This document shows positions 23,831-32,310 of a DNA stretch of 55,073 nt, one piece after another. The translations under genes and the position numbers were made by a program. How positions within the stretch are numbered: position 1 is the stretch's first letter; every line of letters begins with the position of its first letter. The DNA lies in the NCBI GenBank assembly GCA_000405805.1, contig ASPJ01000002.1:1-55073 (forward strand), written 5' to 3'. The stretch comes from Fidelibacterota bacterium SCGC AAA003-L08. Lineage in GTDB: Bacteria; Fidelibacterota; Marinisomatia; SCGC-AAA003-L08; D37C17. A model generated the notes under the pieces. That model was given only the letters and a program-made list of their open reading frames with translations, was not told the origin of the DNA and made no database searches.

Positions 23831-25172
23831 AGTTTCTAAATTTATCAGTTATCAAAAAAGCCATTTCAATTGCTTGATTTGCATTGAGTCTTGGGTCACA
23901 ATGAGTTCTGTATCTATTTGACAGATCTTCTTCAGATATTTCATCTATTCCTCCAGTACACTCAGTTACATTTTGCCCTGTCATTTCAAGATGAATTCCG
24001 CCTGCTTTAGTGCCTTCTGATGTATGAATGCTAAAATTCTTCTTCACCTCATCTAAAATTCTTTCAAATGGACGCGTTTTAATGCCATTCTCAGCACCTT
24101 TTATAGTATTCCCATGCATTGGATCGCATGACCATATAACGCTGCGTCCTTCATTCTTAATTGCTCTAATTAATTTAGGTAAATATGTTTCTATTTTATC
24201 ATTTCCGAATCGTGTTATCAATGTTATCCTACCTAGATTATTATTCGGATTCAAGATATCGATTAATTTGATTAATTCTTCAGGATCTAAAGTTGGTCCA
24301 CATTTAATTCCGATTGGATTATTAATGCCTCTACAATATTCAACATGGGCGCTATCAAGAAATCGTGTTCTATCGCCAATCCATACAAAGTGAGCTCCAG
24401 TATTATAGATTTTTCCATTTTCAGAATCTATTCTAGTTAATGCTTCTTCATATGGGAGGAGTAAAGCTTCATGGCTAATAAAATATTCTACTTTTTTAAG
24501 ATGAGGAGCATCATTAGATATTAGACCTAGTGTTTCCATAAATTTCAAACTATCTTTGATTTGATTAGTAAGATGATGGTAACGTTCTTCTTGTTTACGA
24601 TTCTTGATAAATTCCATATTCCAAGATTGCAGATGTTTTAAATCTGTATATCCTCTATCTGAAAAAGATTTTAATAGCGCTATAGTTGAAGCAGATTGTG
24701 AATAAGCTTTAAGCATTCTATTAGGATCAGGTTGTCGTAACTTTTCATCAAAAGTTATATCATTGATAATATCACCTCTATAACTTGGCAATTCTAAACC
24801 ATCAATAATTTCAGTTGAATTAGTCCGGGGCTTTGCAAATTGGCCTGCTATTCTACCTATTTTAGTAATTGGCACCTTTATGCCGGCAGTTAATATGATA
24901 GCCATTTGCAAAACAACTTTAAAAGTACTTTCGATATTATCTGCATTGAACTCAGAAAAACTTTCAGCACAGTCCCCTCCATGTAGTAAAAATCCATTTC
25001 CAGCTGAAATATCTGCTAACTTTTTATCTAAAGAACGAATTTCATTAGCAAACACCAGAGAGGAAGATTGTTTCAAAACATTTTCTACTCTATTTAGTTC
25101 TGTAGTATTCGAATAGTCTGGAACATATTTTGTCTTATAGTTTCTCCAGCTATTTTTTTCCCATTCCATCAT
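23823..25172 (-). CDS. Class II DAHP synthase (first step of the shikimate pathway)
   Basis: 449 residues, the usual class II (plant/actinobacterial) length. It condenses phosphoenolpyruvate and erythrose 4-phosphate to 3-deoxy-D-arabino-heptulosonate 7-phosphate. Signatures are LLHGGDCAESFSEF (about 62-75), KIGRIAGQFAKPRTN, GIKCGPTLDPEEL, WSCDPMHGNT and GGIHLEMTGQNVTEC. HGGDC and the late DPMHGNT contain metal-binding residues. Two ATGs are adjacent (25172 and 25169), and AAGGA lies just before them. It is the first gene downstream of the tandem-repeat region, so the repeat could belong to its control region. Confidence 0.95.
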   Translation of the reverse strand: MMEWEKNSWRNYKTKYVPDYSNTTELNRVENVLKQSSSLVFANEIRSLDKKLADISAGNGFLLHGGDCAESFSEFNADNIESTFKVVLQMAIILTAGIKVPITKIGRIAGQFAKPRTNSTEIIDGLELPSYRGDIINDITFDEKLRQPDPNRMLKAYSQSASTIALLKSFSDRGYTDLKHLQSWNMEFIKNRKQEERYHHLTNQIKDSLKFMETLGLISNDAPHLKKVEYFISHEALLLPYEEALTRIDSENGKIYNTGAHFVWIGDRTRFLDSAHVEYCRGINNPIGIKCGPTLDPEELIKLIDILNPNNNLGRITLITRFGNDKIETYLPKLIRAIKNEGRSVIWSCDPMHGNTIKGAENGIKTRPFERILDEVKKNFSIHTSEGTKAGGIHLEMTGQNVTECTGGIDEISEEDLSNRYRTHCDPRLNANQAIEMAFLITDKFRNSN

Positions 25173-25308
25173 TTAATCCTTGTTCAATTAGTTTAAAATA
25201 TTATAAAAATTATAGATTTGAGTCTTGTGAAATTTAAGACAGATATATAAAATGATATAGTTCTAACTATTCTATCCCTTGTTTTAAACGTATTTGTGAG
25301 AATTTTAC

Positions 25309-25373
25309 CACAAATCTGTCACAAGTTTTTGTCACAAATCTGTCACAAATCTGTCACAAATCTGTGTCACAAG
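25309..25373. repeat. Tandem 11-bp repeat CACAAATCTGT
   Basis: Three perfect head-to-tail copies occupy 25333-25365. One perfect copy lies at 25309-25319, a 13-base degenerate copy (CACAAGTTTTTGT) lies between them, and a partial copy follows at 25366-25373. An inverted match, ATTTGTGAG, precedes at about 25292. The period is close to one helical turn. The repeat sits in the largest gap of the window, about 135-200 bases upstream of the DAHP synthase start. The rest of that gap holds the terminator at 25434 and no other element I can recognise. Confidence 0.85.
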
Positions 25374-25433
25374 CACGTTTTGTTGTTGTTATTTTAAGGG
25401 ATGAAACGAATGATTTATTGAGGGTAAACAAAA

Positions 25434-25463
25434 GAACCTACTCGATTAAAGTAGGCTCTTTTT
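25434..25463 (-). terminator. Bidirectional rho-independent terminator after tRNA-Asp
   Basis: GAACCTAC (25434-25441), a 9-base loop and GTAGGCTC (25451-25458) form an 8-bp stem with one G-U pair. On the minus strand it is followed by TTTTG and lies 5 bases beyond the tRNA 3' end, so it probably ends the DUF3098-tRNA transcript. On the plus strand it is followed by TTTTT and could also stop opposite-strand transcription. Confidence 0.75.
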
Positions 25464-25467
25464 AATG

Positions 25468-25542
25468 CGGGATGGACGAGACTTGAACTCGCAACGTCCT
25501 GCGTGACAGGCAGGTGCTCTAACCAAATTGAACTACCACCCC
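25468..25542 (-). tRNA. tRNA-Asp(GTC)
   Basis: On the minus strand the 75-base cloverleaf has acceptor stem GGGGTGG/CCATCCC, a D-arm AGTTCAATTTGGTTAGAGCA, anticodon arm CCTGC-CTGTCAC-GCAGG with anticodon GTC, and T-arm GCGAG-TTCAAGT-CTCGT. The discriminator is G, as for Asp tRNAs. The 3' CCA is not encoded (GCA follows). It starts 2 bases after the DUF3098 stop and is followed by a terminator. Confidence 0.96.
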
Positions 25543-25544
25543 AA

Positions 25545-25772
25545 TTACTTCTTAAATTTACAAAGAATAGCACAAGGTATTATAACAATATATCCTATCA
25601 ATAATATAATAGGAGCTAGTTTTGTTGATTCAAAACTATTTGTTTCACTAGTTGCCATTACTAAATACCCACATATAATAACTACAATACCTAGACTAAA
25701 AAGAATATAATTGTTTTTAGTAAAATTCCAGTACTGAGATTCTTGATTATTCTTTTTCTGTACTTTTCCCAT
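25545..25772 (-). CDS. Small two-helix membrane protein (DUF3098-like)
   Basis: 75 residues with two membrane helices (about 22-40 and 53-70). The pattern FTKNNYILFSLGIVVIICGY, then a short loop and TKLAPIILLIGYIVIIPCAI, fits the DUF3098 family of the Bacteroidota group, which has no known function. The N-terminus is charged (MGKVQKKNNQE) and probably cytosolic. The stop codon is 2 bases from the tRNA-Asp, so tRNA maturation must involve processing from this mRNA or a promoter inside the gene. Confidence 0.7.
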   Translation of the reverse strand: MGKVQKKNNQESQYWNFTKNNYILFSLGIVVIICGYLVMATSETNSFESTKLAPIILLIGYIVIIPCAILCKFKK

Positions 25773-25881
25773 ATAAAAAACTTACATTCTTACGATAAAA
25801 TGAAACAAGAAATTTTATATATAATATAAATTTAATATTACATGTAAATTTTATAACTCGATTTCAATTATATTCAATTAT

Positions 25882-26886
25882 ATGAAAAAAAACTTATATT
25901 TATTAGCAATTTTTATTCCTCTTCTATTAGTAGTGTTTTATGCTGTTTTACTGTCATTTGATATAGAATCTATGGATAACAAAACTATAGATATTCCAGA
26001 AGGTTCAACGGTATCCTCTGTCGCAAATTCATTATATAAATCTGAGCATTTCTCAACAATTGATGTTTTTGCTTTTAAATTAATTATGAAGTTGAGCTTT
26101 AAAGAAGATAAAATTTATACAGGACGGTATAATTTGAGCAGAATTAAGAATATTGGAGGTTTAGTAGAACTAATTACATCAAATTCTGGAACCAAAATAA
26201 CATTAACTTTCATTGAGGGATGGGGGATAGAGGATTACGCATCTAAATTACATGATGCGATAGGGATAGATTCAATTAAATTCACTAAACTATGTCAGAG
26301 TAATTATATTAAAGAATTTGGGATTAATGCTCCCTCTTGTGAAGGGTACTTATACCCAGATACATATGATTTTTTAACATCATATAATGAAAAACAAATA
26401 TTTGATAGAATGGTGAATCAATTTCTAAATAAATATAATAATTTTATCAGAAATAAAGCAGAGTCAATAAATATGTCTATGAATGAAGTCGTAACACTAG
26501 CATCTATCGTTCAAGGAGAAGCAGCAAAAAATTCCGAGATGAATAAGATTTCATCAGTATACCATAATAGATTAAATAAGGGAATGAACTTAGAAGCTGA
26601 TCCAACTATACAATATATTATACCAGGAGGGAACAGACGATTAACCTTTAAAGATTTAAAAATTAATAGTCCATATAATACATATTTAAATAAAGGTCTC
26701 CCCCCTGGGCCCCTTAATAATCCTAGCCTTTCAGCTTTAATGGCTTCTATAAATCCAGAAAAATCAGATTATTTTTATTTTGTTGCTGACACAGAAGGAG
26801 GACATATGTTCAGTAAAACTTTAAAAGAACATAAACATAATATTCGTATTTATAAAAGAAAGAGAAAGCTAAAAGAAAAAAAATGA
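25882..26886 (+). CDS. mltG: Endolytic peptidoglycan transglycosylase MltG (YceG family)
   Basis: 334 residues with a single N-terminal membrane anchor (about 4-25). The LysM-like segment GSTVSSVANSL and the catalytic-domain motifs EGYLYPDTYDF, LASIVQGEAA (Glu213 is the candidate catalytic residue), YHNRLNKGMNLEADPTIQY, SPYNTYLNKGLPPGPLNNPS and YFYFVADTEGGHMFS are all present. MltG cuts nascent glycan strands and helps set their length. The stop overlaps the start of the helicase gene as ATGA, indicating translational coupling. Confidence 0.94.
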   Translation: MKKNLYLLAIFIPLLLVVFYAVLLSFDIESMDNKTIDIPEGSTVSSVANSLYKSEHFSTIDVFAFKLIMKLSFKEDKIYTGRYNLSRIKNIGGLVELITSNSGTKITLTFIEGWGIEDYASKLHDAIGIDSIKFTKLCQSNYIKEFGINAPSCEGYLYPDTYDFLTSYNEKQIFDRMVNQFLNKYNNFIRNKAESINMSMNEVVTLASIVQGEAAKNSEMNKISSVYHNRLNKGMNLEADPTIQYIIPGGNRRLTFKDLKINSPYNTYLNKGLPPGPLNNPSLSALMASINPEKSDYFYFVADTEGGHMFSKTLKEHKHNIRIYKRKRKLKEKK

Positions 26887-29012
26887 ATTTAAAGGAATTA
26901 AATCCTAATCAATTAGAGGCGGTAAAGAGTACAGGTGGCCCAATATTGATTTTTGCAGGTGCTGGTAGTGGAAAAACCAGAGTATTAACTTATAAAATTG
27001 CTTATTTAATTGAAGAAATTGGTCTCCCCCCAGAAAATATTTTAGCAGTTACTTTTACAAACAAAGCAGCCCAAGAAATGAAGGAGAGAATTACAAGTTT
27101 GATAAAAGAGGATGTTTCAAAAATGAGTATTGGAACATTCCATTCAATCTGTGCAGGAATACTAAGAAAAAATATTCATCATCTAGGATATACTAATAGT
27201 TTTACAATATATGATTCGTCTGATTCTAAAACACTAGTTAAGAATATAATAAAAAAAATGAATTTAGATCCAAAACAATTTAATCCATCGTCTTACCAAT
27301 ATATGATTAGTTCTAAGAAAAATTTACTATTAAGCCCCACTGAAGTATCAGAGTCAGCCATTGGGTACATTGACGAAAAATTAGCAGAAATATACATGCA
27401 TTACCAAAATGAATTAGAGGAAAATAATGCTCTGGATTTTGATGACCTATTGATTTTGCCGATTAAATTATTTGATAAAAATCTAAATGCACTAAATTAT
27501 TATAGGGATAAATTTAAATATATTTTAGTTGATGAATATCAAGACACAAACAAACCTCAATTCCAATTTATAAATATGCTATCAGAAATCCATAGGGATA
27601 TTTGTGTTGTTGGAGATGATGACCAATCAATATATGGATGGAGGGGAGCAGATGTAAGGAATATTTTAGAATTTTCTCAACAATATCCTGATTCAAAAAT
27701 TGTAAAGTTAGAACAAAATTATAGATCTACTAGTAATATCCTAAATGCAGCATATTCAGTTGTCTCAAAAAATCAAAATAGAGCTGATAAGAAATTATGG
27801 ACCAAAAATGAAGAGGGATCTAAAATTAGATTGATTGAATGTCATGATGACAGGTATGAGGCTAATCAAGTTCTGAAATATATATATGAATCAGACTTTG
27901 CAAAATCAGAGACTGTAATATTGTATAGAACGAATGCACAAAGTAGAGTTATTGAAGATGTCCTTCGAAAAAATGCAGTTCCATATCAAATTATTGGTGG
28001 CGTTAAATTTTATGAAAGAAAAGAGATTAAAGATATTCTAGCTTATTTAAGAATAGCTGTCAATCCTATGGATAATTTAAGTTTTGAAAGAGTTGTTAAT
28101 TTTCCACCTAGAGGAATAGGAAATACCTCGATTAATAAAATAAAAGATTATATGGAAAAGGGAGAACTCAATTATTTAGATTTGACTAATACAATAGATA
28201 ATCTTTCTATAGGTGCTAAGCAGAAAAACGAATTGAGAAATTTTTTAATTTTTATTCAATCATTGAATAATAATAAAAATAAGTCAGCGATTGAAGTTCT
28301 ATTAGACATTGTTAATGAGATTGACTTAAAAAATTACTATTTAAATCAGCCAAATATAGAAAGTCATGAAAGATGGAAGAATGTTGAAGAGTTGATATTG
28401 AGTATTGAAGAATACTCTGAACAAAATCAAGGCAAAGATTTATCAGATTTTTTAGAAGAGGTATCATTACTGACTGATATAGACAGGTACAATCAAGATT
28501 ATGATTCAGTTACTCTTATGACTCTTCATAGTGCAAAAGGGCTTGAATATTCATTAGTATTTATTGTGGGACTAGAAGAGGGTTTATTTCCTCTTACAGC
28601 ATATAGCAGCCTTGATAGTGATATTGATGAAGAACGACGTTTGTTCTATGTTGGAGCAACCCGTACAATGAAACAGCTTGTTTTATCTTATGCCAATAAG
28701 CGTATGAGATATGGATATGAATCTATTAGTTCTCAAAGATCACGCTTTGTTGATGAACTTCCTAAGGAGCTATTAGATACTAAGCAACTTTATACATCTC
28801 AATATCAGACACATTCTGCTAATAAGAAATATAATATCAAGGTACATTCAAGTTTTGAAATAGGGGATAGAGTTGAGCATAAAGTTTTTGGAAAAGGAGA
28901 AGTTTTGAAAATTGAAGGATCCGGAGATCTTGAAAAAATAGTTATTAGATTTACTGGAAATACAGTAAAAAAACTGATTAAAAAATATGCAAATCTTTCC
29001 AGAATAAATTAA
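26883..29012 (+). CDS. pcrA: PcrA/UvrD-type superfamily 1 DNA helicase
   Basis: 709 residues, normal for PcrA/UvrD. Walker A is FAGAGSGKTRVL (about 24-35). Motifs follow in order: AVTFTNKAAQEMKERI, DFDDLLIL, VDEYQDTNKPQF (Walker B), VVGDDDQSIYGWRGAD, LEQNYRST, VTLMTLHSAKGLEY and ERRLFYVGATR. The C-terminal 50 residues (IGDRVEHKVFGKGEVLKIEG) form the Tudor-like domain that in PcrA binds RNA polymerase. It is a 3'-5' helicase for repair and for removing transcription blocks. It overlaps mltG by four bases. Confidence 0.96.
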   Translation: MNLKELNPNQLEAVKSTGGPILIFAGAGSGKTRVLTYKIAYLIEEIGLPPENILAVTFTNKAAQEMKERITSLIKEDVSKMSIGTFHSICAGILRKNIHHLGYTNSFTIYDSSDSKTLVKNIIKKMNLDPKQFNPSSYQYMISSKKNLLLSPTEVSESAIGYIDEKLAEIYMHYQNELEENNALDFDDLLILPIKLFDKNLNALNYYRDKFKYILVDEYQDTNKPQFQFINMLSEIHRDICVVGDDDQSIYGWRGADVRNILEFSQQYPDSKIVKLEQNYRSTSNILNAAYSVVSKNQNRADKKLWTKNEEGSKIRLIECHDDRYEANQVLKYIYESDFAKSETVILYRTNAQSRVIEDVLRKNAVPYQIIGGVKFYERKEIKDILAYLRIAVNPMDNLSFERVVNFPPRGIGNTSINKIKDYMEKGELNYLDLTNTIDNLSIGAKQKNELRNFLIFIQSLNNNKNKSAIEVLLDIVNEIDLKNYYLNQPNIESHERWKNVEELILSIEEYSEQNQGKDLSDFLEEVSLLTDIDRYNQDYDSVTLMTLHSAKGLEYSLVFIVGLEEGLFPLTAYSSLDSDIDEERRLFYVGATRTMKQLVLSYANKRMRYGYESISSQRSRFVDELPKELLDTKQLYTSQYQTHSANKKYNIKVHSSFEIGDRVEHKVFGKGEVLKIEGSGDLEKIVIRFTGNTVKKLIKKYANLSRIN

Positions 29013-29032
29013 TTTATTTTGTAAATTTAATA

Positions 29033-29464
29033 ATGATGAATCAAGAAGATATACAGAAACTATTTGTTAAAGCTCTTCAATCTGAAGGAATTAAGTTAAC
29101 TCCTCAAAGACAGGCGGTATTTTCAAATATAATGAATTCTGAGGGTCATAGAGAGTGCAATGATATACATCAATCTTTAATTAAAGATGGGATAGATGTA
29201 TCAAGAGCAACCATATATAGAACATTAGATATTTTAGTTAATTATAACCTGATTAGAAAATTAGTTATTGGGAATGATAGAGCTAAATATGAAAAGAAAA
29301 TTGGCAAAAAACATCATGATCATATGATATGCATTGAAACTGGGAATATAATAGAATTTGAAAATGAAGAAATAGAAGAACTTCAAGAACAAGAAGCCAA
29401 GAAGCATGGATATCAGATTGTCAAGCATGTCCATCAATTATTTGTTAAACCAATTAAAAAATGA
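29033..29464 (+). CDS. Fur-family transcriptional regulator lacking the C-terminal Cys4 zinc site
   Basis: 143 residues. The winged helix carries LTPQRQAVFSNI and VSRATIYRTLDIL. The dimerisation half carries the metal-site motif KKHHDHMICIETGNIIEF. In many Fur proteins this reads ICxxCG, but here the second Cys is Thr103, and the C-terminal cysteines are also absent (HVHQLFVKPIKK), so the structural zinc site is missing. The regulatory metal ligands (His94, His95, His97 and later Glu/His) appear intact. An iron-responsive role is the family default, but Zur- or PerR-like roles are possible. It overlaps the OB-fold gene by four bases. Confidence 0.9.
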   Translation: MMNQEDIQKLFVKALQSEGIKLTPQRQAVFSNIMNSEGHRECNDIHQSLIKDGIDVSRATIYRTLDILVNYNLIRKLVIGNDRAKYEKKIGKKHHDHMICIETGNIIEFENEEIEELQEQEAKKHGYQIVKHVHQLFVKPIKK

Positions 29465-29790
29465 ATCAATTCCATACTTCAATATCAGACTTTAAAGAGG
29501 GTGTTGTTGTATATGGTTTTTATTACTGTAATGAGAAGAATATTAAATATTCAAAAAATGGTGATAAATATTTAGATATTTCTATTACAGATAATAACTC
29601 TTCTGTGTATGGAAAAATATGGAATCATGTAGATTATTTCAACTCTAAATTTAATCCTGGATCTATGATTGCAGTTAAAGGGAAGATAATACAATATAGA
29701 AATCGATTAGAATTAAATATATTAAATATTAACTCAGCAAACGTAGATTTATATAGCAAATACGGCTTTAAAAAATCATTAATCAATTAA
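29461..29790 (+). CDS. Stand-alone OB-fold nucleic-acid-binding protein (YhaM N-domain-like)
   Basis: 109 residues. The sequence VVVYGFYYCNEKNIKYSKNG followed by KYLDISITDNNSSVYGKIWN and GSMIAVKGKIIQYRNRLELN is the strand pattern of the OB domain that begins the 3'-5' exoribonuclease YhaM. No HD or nuclease domain follows. It is likely to bind RNA or single-stranded DNA. It overlaps fur as ATGA and stands in a repair/replication context (pcrA upstream), so a role as an accessory single-strand binder is inferred. Confidence 0.62.
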   Translation: MNQFHTSISDFKEGVVVYGFYYCNEKNIKYSKNGDKYLDISITDNNSSVYGKIWNHVDYFNSKFNPGSMIAVKGKIIQYRNRLELNILNINSANVDLYSKYGFKKSLIN

Positions 29791-29804
29791 GGAAATTATT
29801 TTAA

Positions 29805-30326
29805 ATGAATCTCAAAAATCTCTCATTAATTTTAATTATATTAGTAGCAGCATTATCACGATTAATTCCTCATGCCCCTAATTTCACTCCAATTATTGCG
29901 ATGGGATTGTTTAGTGGATTTTATTTCAGAAATAATAAGCCCTTAGCTATCTTGCTACCTTTAGCTGCCATGTTTATTGCAGATATATTTATTGGATTTT
30001 ATTTAATTTCATTATTTGTTTATATAGCACTAGCCCTTGTTGTTTTTATAGGATTAATAATTCCTAATGATGGGTATACTACTTCATTCAACAATGTTCT
30101 CTTTGGGTCGTTAGCAGGTTCAGTTGTATTTTTTATAATTAGTAATTTTGGTGTATTCCTTATTGGGTATCCTAAAAGTATATCAGGGTTTATAGCTTGC
30201 TATACAGCTGCGATACCATTTTTTCAAACATCAATATCAGCTGACTTGCTATTTACAACATTCATATTTTTATCATATGATGTAATTAGAAATAGTATTC
30301 CTCAATTAAATCCTGATATTGCATAA
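29805..30326 (+). CDS. Multi-TM membrane protein, DUF6580-like
   Basis: 173 residues with about five membrane helices. The N-terminal segment ALSRLIPHAPNFTPIIAMGL is the signature of the DUF6580 family, whose helices resemble the substrate-binding component of ECF transporters. No ATPase or T component is nearby, so vitamin or cofactor uptake is only a possibility. It is 14 bases after the OB-fold gene, and its last 8 bases overlap the start of a beta-barrel gene, which hints at a coupled inner/outer membrane pair. Confidence 0.68.
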   Translation: MNLKNLSLILIILVAALSRLIPHAPNFTPIIAMGLFSGFYFRNNKPLAILLPLAAMFIADIFIGFYLISLFVYIALALVVFIGLIIPNDGYTTSFNNVLFGSLAGSVVFFIISNFGVFLIGYPKSISGFIACYTAAIPFFQTSISADLLFTTFIFLSYDVIRNSIPQLNPDIA

Positions 30327-31806
30327 ATTCTATCTAAATATATTTTTTATTGTTTCCTTAATTTATGGCGTTGAAACAATCGATATATCACTAGACCCTA
30401 TATCTCATAATACATTCTATTTAAGCTCTATACATCCAGTTTATCAGCCAGATTTATTTAATAAAGAATATATTACTGAAGGTAATCTTGGTTCTGCTAT
30501 GAGCGTTTATTGTTTAGAGGATTTATATACAAATATTGATGATTCTATTCGTACAACTTCATCATTTTTATATAAACAAGGAGATGTAGGATATAGAGAT
30601 TTTTCATTCGCTATTAAAACAAAAGTAAGTAATACAGGAGTATTGAAATTAACTGGAAATGGATTAACCTATCCAGGGAGATTTGCTCAATATGGGAATG
30701 ACAATATTCTTCAAAATTATTTATTAAATTTTTCTAAGCAAATTTCTTCTTCCAAGGCTATTTCATTTTATATGGCTTACCATTTAGAAAACAGTGATAC
30801 GCAACATATTAATTCTAATTCAGGGGAATCATATCTTCTTGGAATGAATTATAGTATTTCAAAAGAGAATTATGCATTTAATGTAAAATATGCATCTCAA
30901 ACAGGACAGACAAATTTCGTCGATCTAATTAATCATCATATTGTATGGGGTATGATTGATTTTAATTATAGAATAACTGATAGAATTGAACTTCAAATTG
31001 ATAATAAATATAAAGGCTTTTATCTTGATGGAAACAAATATAATGTAAACAATTTATCAATGGGGATTATAAGTACTTTTGGCTTAGCTGACTTTAATAC
31101 AAGTTTAACTTTAGTAGACTCTACTTTATATCCGGAGATATCTCTGAAAACTAAATTCAATTATTTCAATATAGATATAGGTTTAGCTCATAGTAATTGG
31201 TTTAGTTGTGATCAATATGCTATTAATAATTATCAGTATTATTTTTCAAATATTTCATATAAATCAGACAGTATAGAAATGGAAGTTGAACCTCGTTATA
31301 TTCAGTATAATAATAGCAATTATTGGAGTTTAAATAATAAGCTAATAATGAATTTGAATATAATTAATTCTAAAATACAGATAATCCCTATTTTATTATC
31401 TTTAAATAGAACAGAACTTTCATTATCATTCCAAAATAATTATTATCATACTTCTGATCTTATTATTAAGAATTATATTGATTCATCTTTGAAACTCTTT
31501 GAATCTGAAAGCGATAGAAGATATAAAAAGTTTTTAGGTATATCATATAGGGGTATTCAATTTAATAATATATATTCAATTAATCTGAATGAAGTAGGTT
31601 TATATAGTAATGGAAGTGCTTGGTTATGGAATGATAATAATATGAAAAACTATCTAGATTTCTATGTTGGGTTAGAATTTAAAAAATTTATTTTTTCATG
31701 GCATTTTACTAATATTTTATCTGAAAATTATTTGATTAATTCTAATGGAGATATAGAAAATCTTTATATGAAGTATTTTAGTGTGAAATGGAAATTTGAT
31801 AATTAA
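30319..31806 (+). CDS. Outer-membrane beta-barrel protein of unknown function, TTG start
   Basis: 495 residues. TTG at 30319 begins a signal peptide (MHKFYLNIFFIVSLIYG), and the frame overlaps the preceding stop by 8 bases; no ATG close by keeps the signal peptide. The body is rich in alternating Tyr/Asn/Ser strands such as YLLGMNYSISKENYAFNVKY and ends YMKYFSVKWKFDN, which is barrel-like. I do not recognise the family, and no TonB box or plug is seen. Its partner is probably the DUF6580-like protein. Confidence 0.6.
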   Translation: MHKFYLNIFFIVSLIYGVETIDISLDPISHNTFYLSSIHPVYQPDLFNKEYITEGNLGSAMSVYCLEDLYTNIDDSIRTTSSFLYKQGDVGYRDFSFAIKTKVSNTGVLKLTGNGLTYPGRFAQYGNDNILQNYLLNFSKQISSSKAISFYMAYHLENSDTQHINSNSGESYLLGMNYSISKENYAFNVKYASQTGQTNFVDLINHHIVWGMIDFNYRITDRIELQIDNKYKGFYLDGNKYNVNNLSMGIISTFGLADFNTSLTLVDSTLYPEISLKTKFNYFNIDIGLAHSNWFSCDQYAINNYQYYFSNISYKSDSIEMEVEPRYIQYNNSNYWSLNNKLIMNLNIINSKIQIIPILLSLNRTELSLSFQNNYYHTSDLIIKNYIDSSLKLFESESDRRYKKFLGISYRGIQFNNIYSINLNEVGLYSNGSAWLWNDNNMKNYLDFYVGLEFKKFIFSWHFTNILSENYLINSNGDIENLYMKYFSVKWKFDN

Positions 31807-32219
31807 TAATTATTAATACGAAATGAATGATATTTACAATTCATCCTCTCTATTAAAATTAGGGTTTTTTCTATTTTTTTCTTTTCTGATTTATATTTTT
31901 TAGTTAATAACCGTCTTTCTATAGACCCTCTGGTAGGCTTTGTTCGTATCCGTTTAGGTGGTATATAATTATTTTTTTCTATACGAAGACGAAGTTCTTT
32001 AATACATTTGGTTTTATTTAAATATTGACTTCTCTCATCTTGACACATTACCTGTATCCCTGATTTAATATGTGTCAATCGTACTGCAGATTCTGTTTTA
32101 TTAGCGTGCTGCCCTCCCTTACCACTTGATCGAAATGTTTCTACTTTACATTCAGATAAAAGAGTATCATCAGAGTCAGGGATATGTATAAAACTCAAAT
32201 TATTTTCTCTTTCCTTCAA
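31803..32219 (-). CDS. Peptide chain release-factor-like ribosome-rescue protein (GGQ domain only)
   Basis: 138 residues from a TTG; a later TTG (codon 8) is an alternative start and no ATG precedes the GGQ. The motif SSGKGGQHANKTESAVRLTH places Gly35-Gly36-Gln37, the peptidyl-tRNA hydrolysis loop. The RF codon-recognition domain is absent, and the C-terminus is a basic tail (KRIRTKPTRGSIERRLLTKK), as in ArfB/ICT1 and the C12orf65 group. The likely role is to free stalled ribosomes. It converges on the barrel gene with a four-base overlap. Confidence 0.82.
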   Translation of the reverse strand: MKERENNLSFIHIPDSDDTLLSECKVETFRSSGKGGQHANKTESAVRLTHIKSGIQVMCQDERSQYLNKTKCIKELRLRIEKNNYIPPKRIRTKPTRGSIERRLLTKKYKSEKKKIEKTLILIERMNCKYHSFRINNY

Positions 32220-32257
32220 TAATTATTATTAATAATTGCAGAAGATAGTAAAAATAA

Positions 32258-32284
32258 AAAAGGCAGATTATAAATCTGCCTTTT
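32258..32284 (-). terminator. Rho-independent terminator of the multi-TM gene
   Basis: AAAAGGCAGATT (32258-32269), a 3-base loop ATA and AATCTGCCTTTT form a perfect 12-bp stem. On the minus strand it is followed by TTTTTTATTTTT. It sits 27 bases after the end of the gene at 32311 and before the release-factor-like gene, so it separates them. The stem is symmetrical and also ends in TTTT on the plus strand. Confidence 0.85.
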
Positions 32285-32310
32285 ATATATATTGAATATA
32301 GTTCAATTTA

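Noticed and set aside
25309..25373. CRISPR-like repeats
   Set aside because: Units are only 11 bases and directly contiguous with no spacers, and no cas gene is present.
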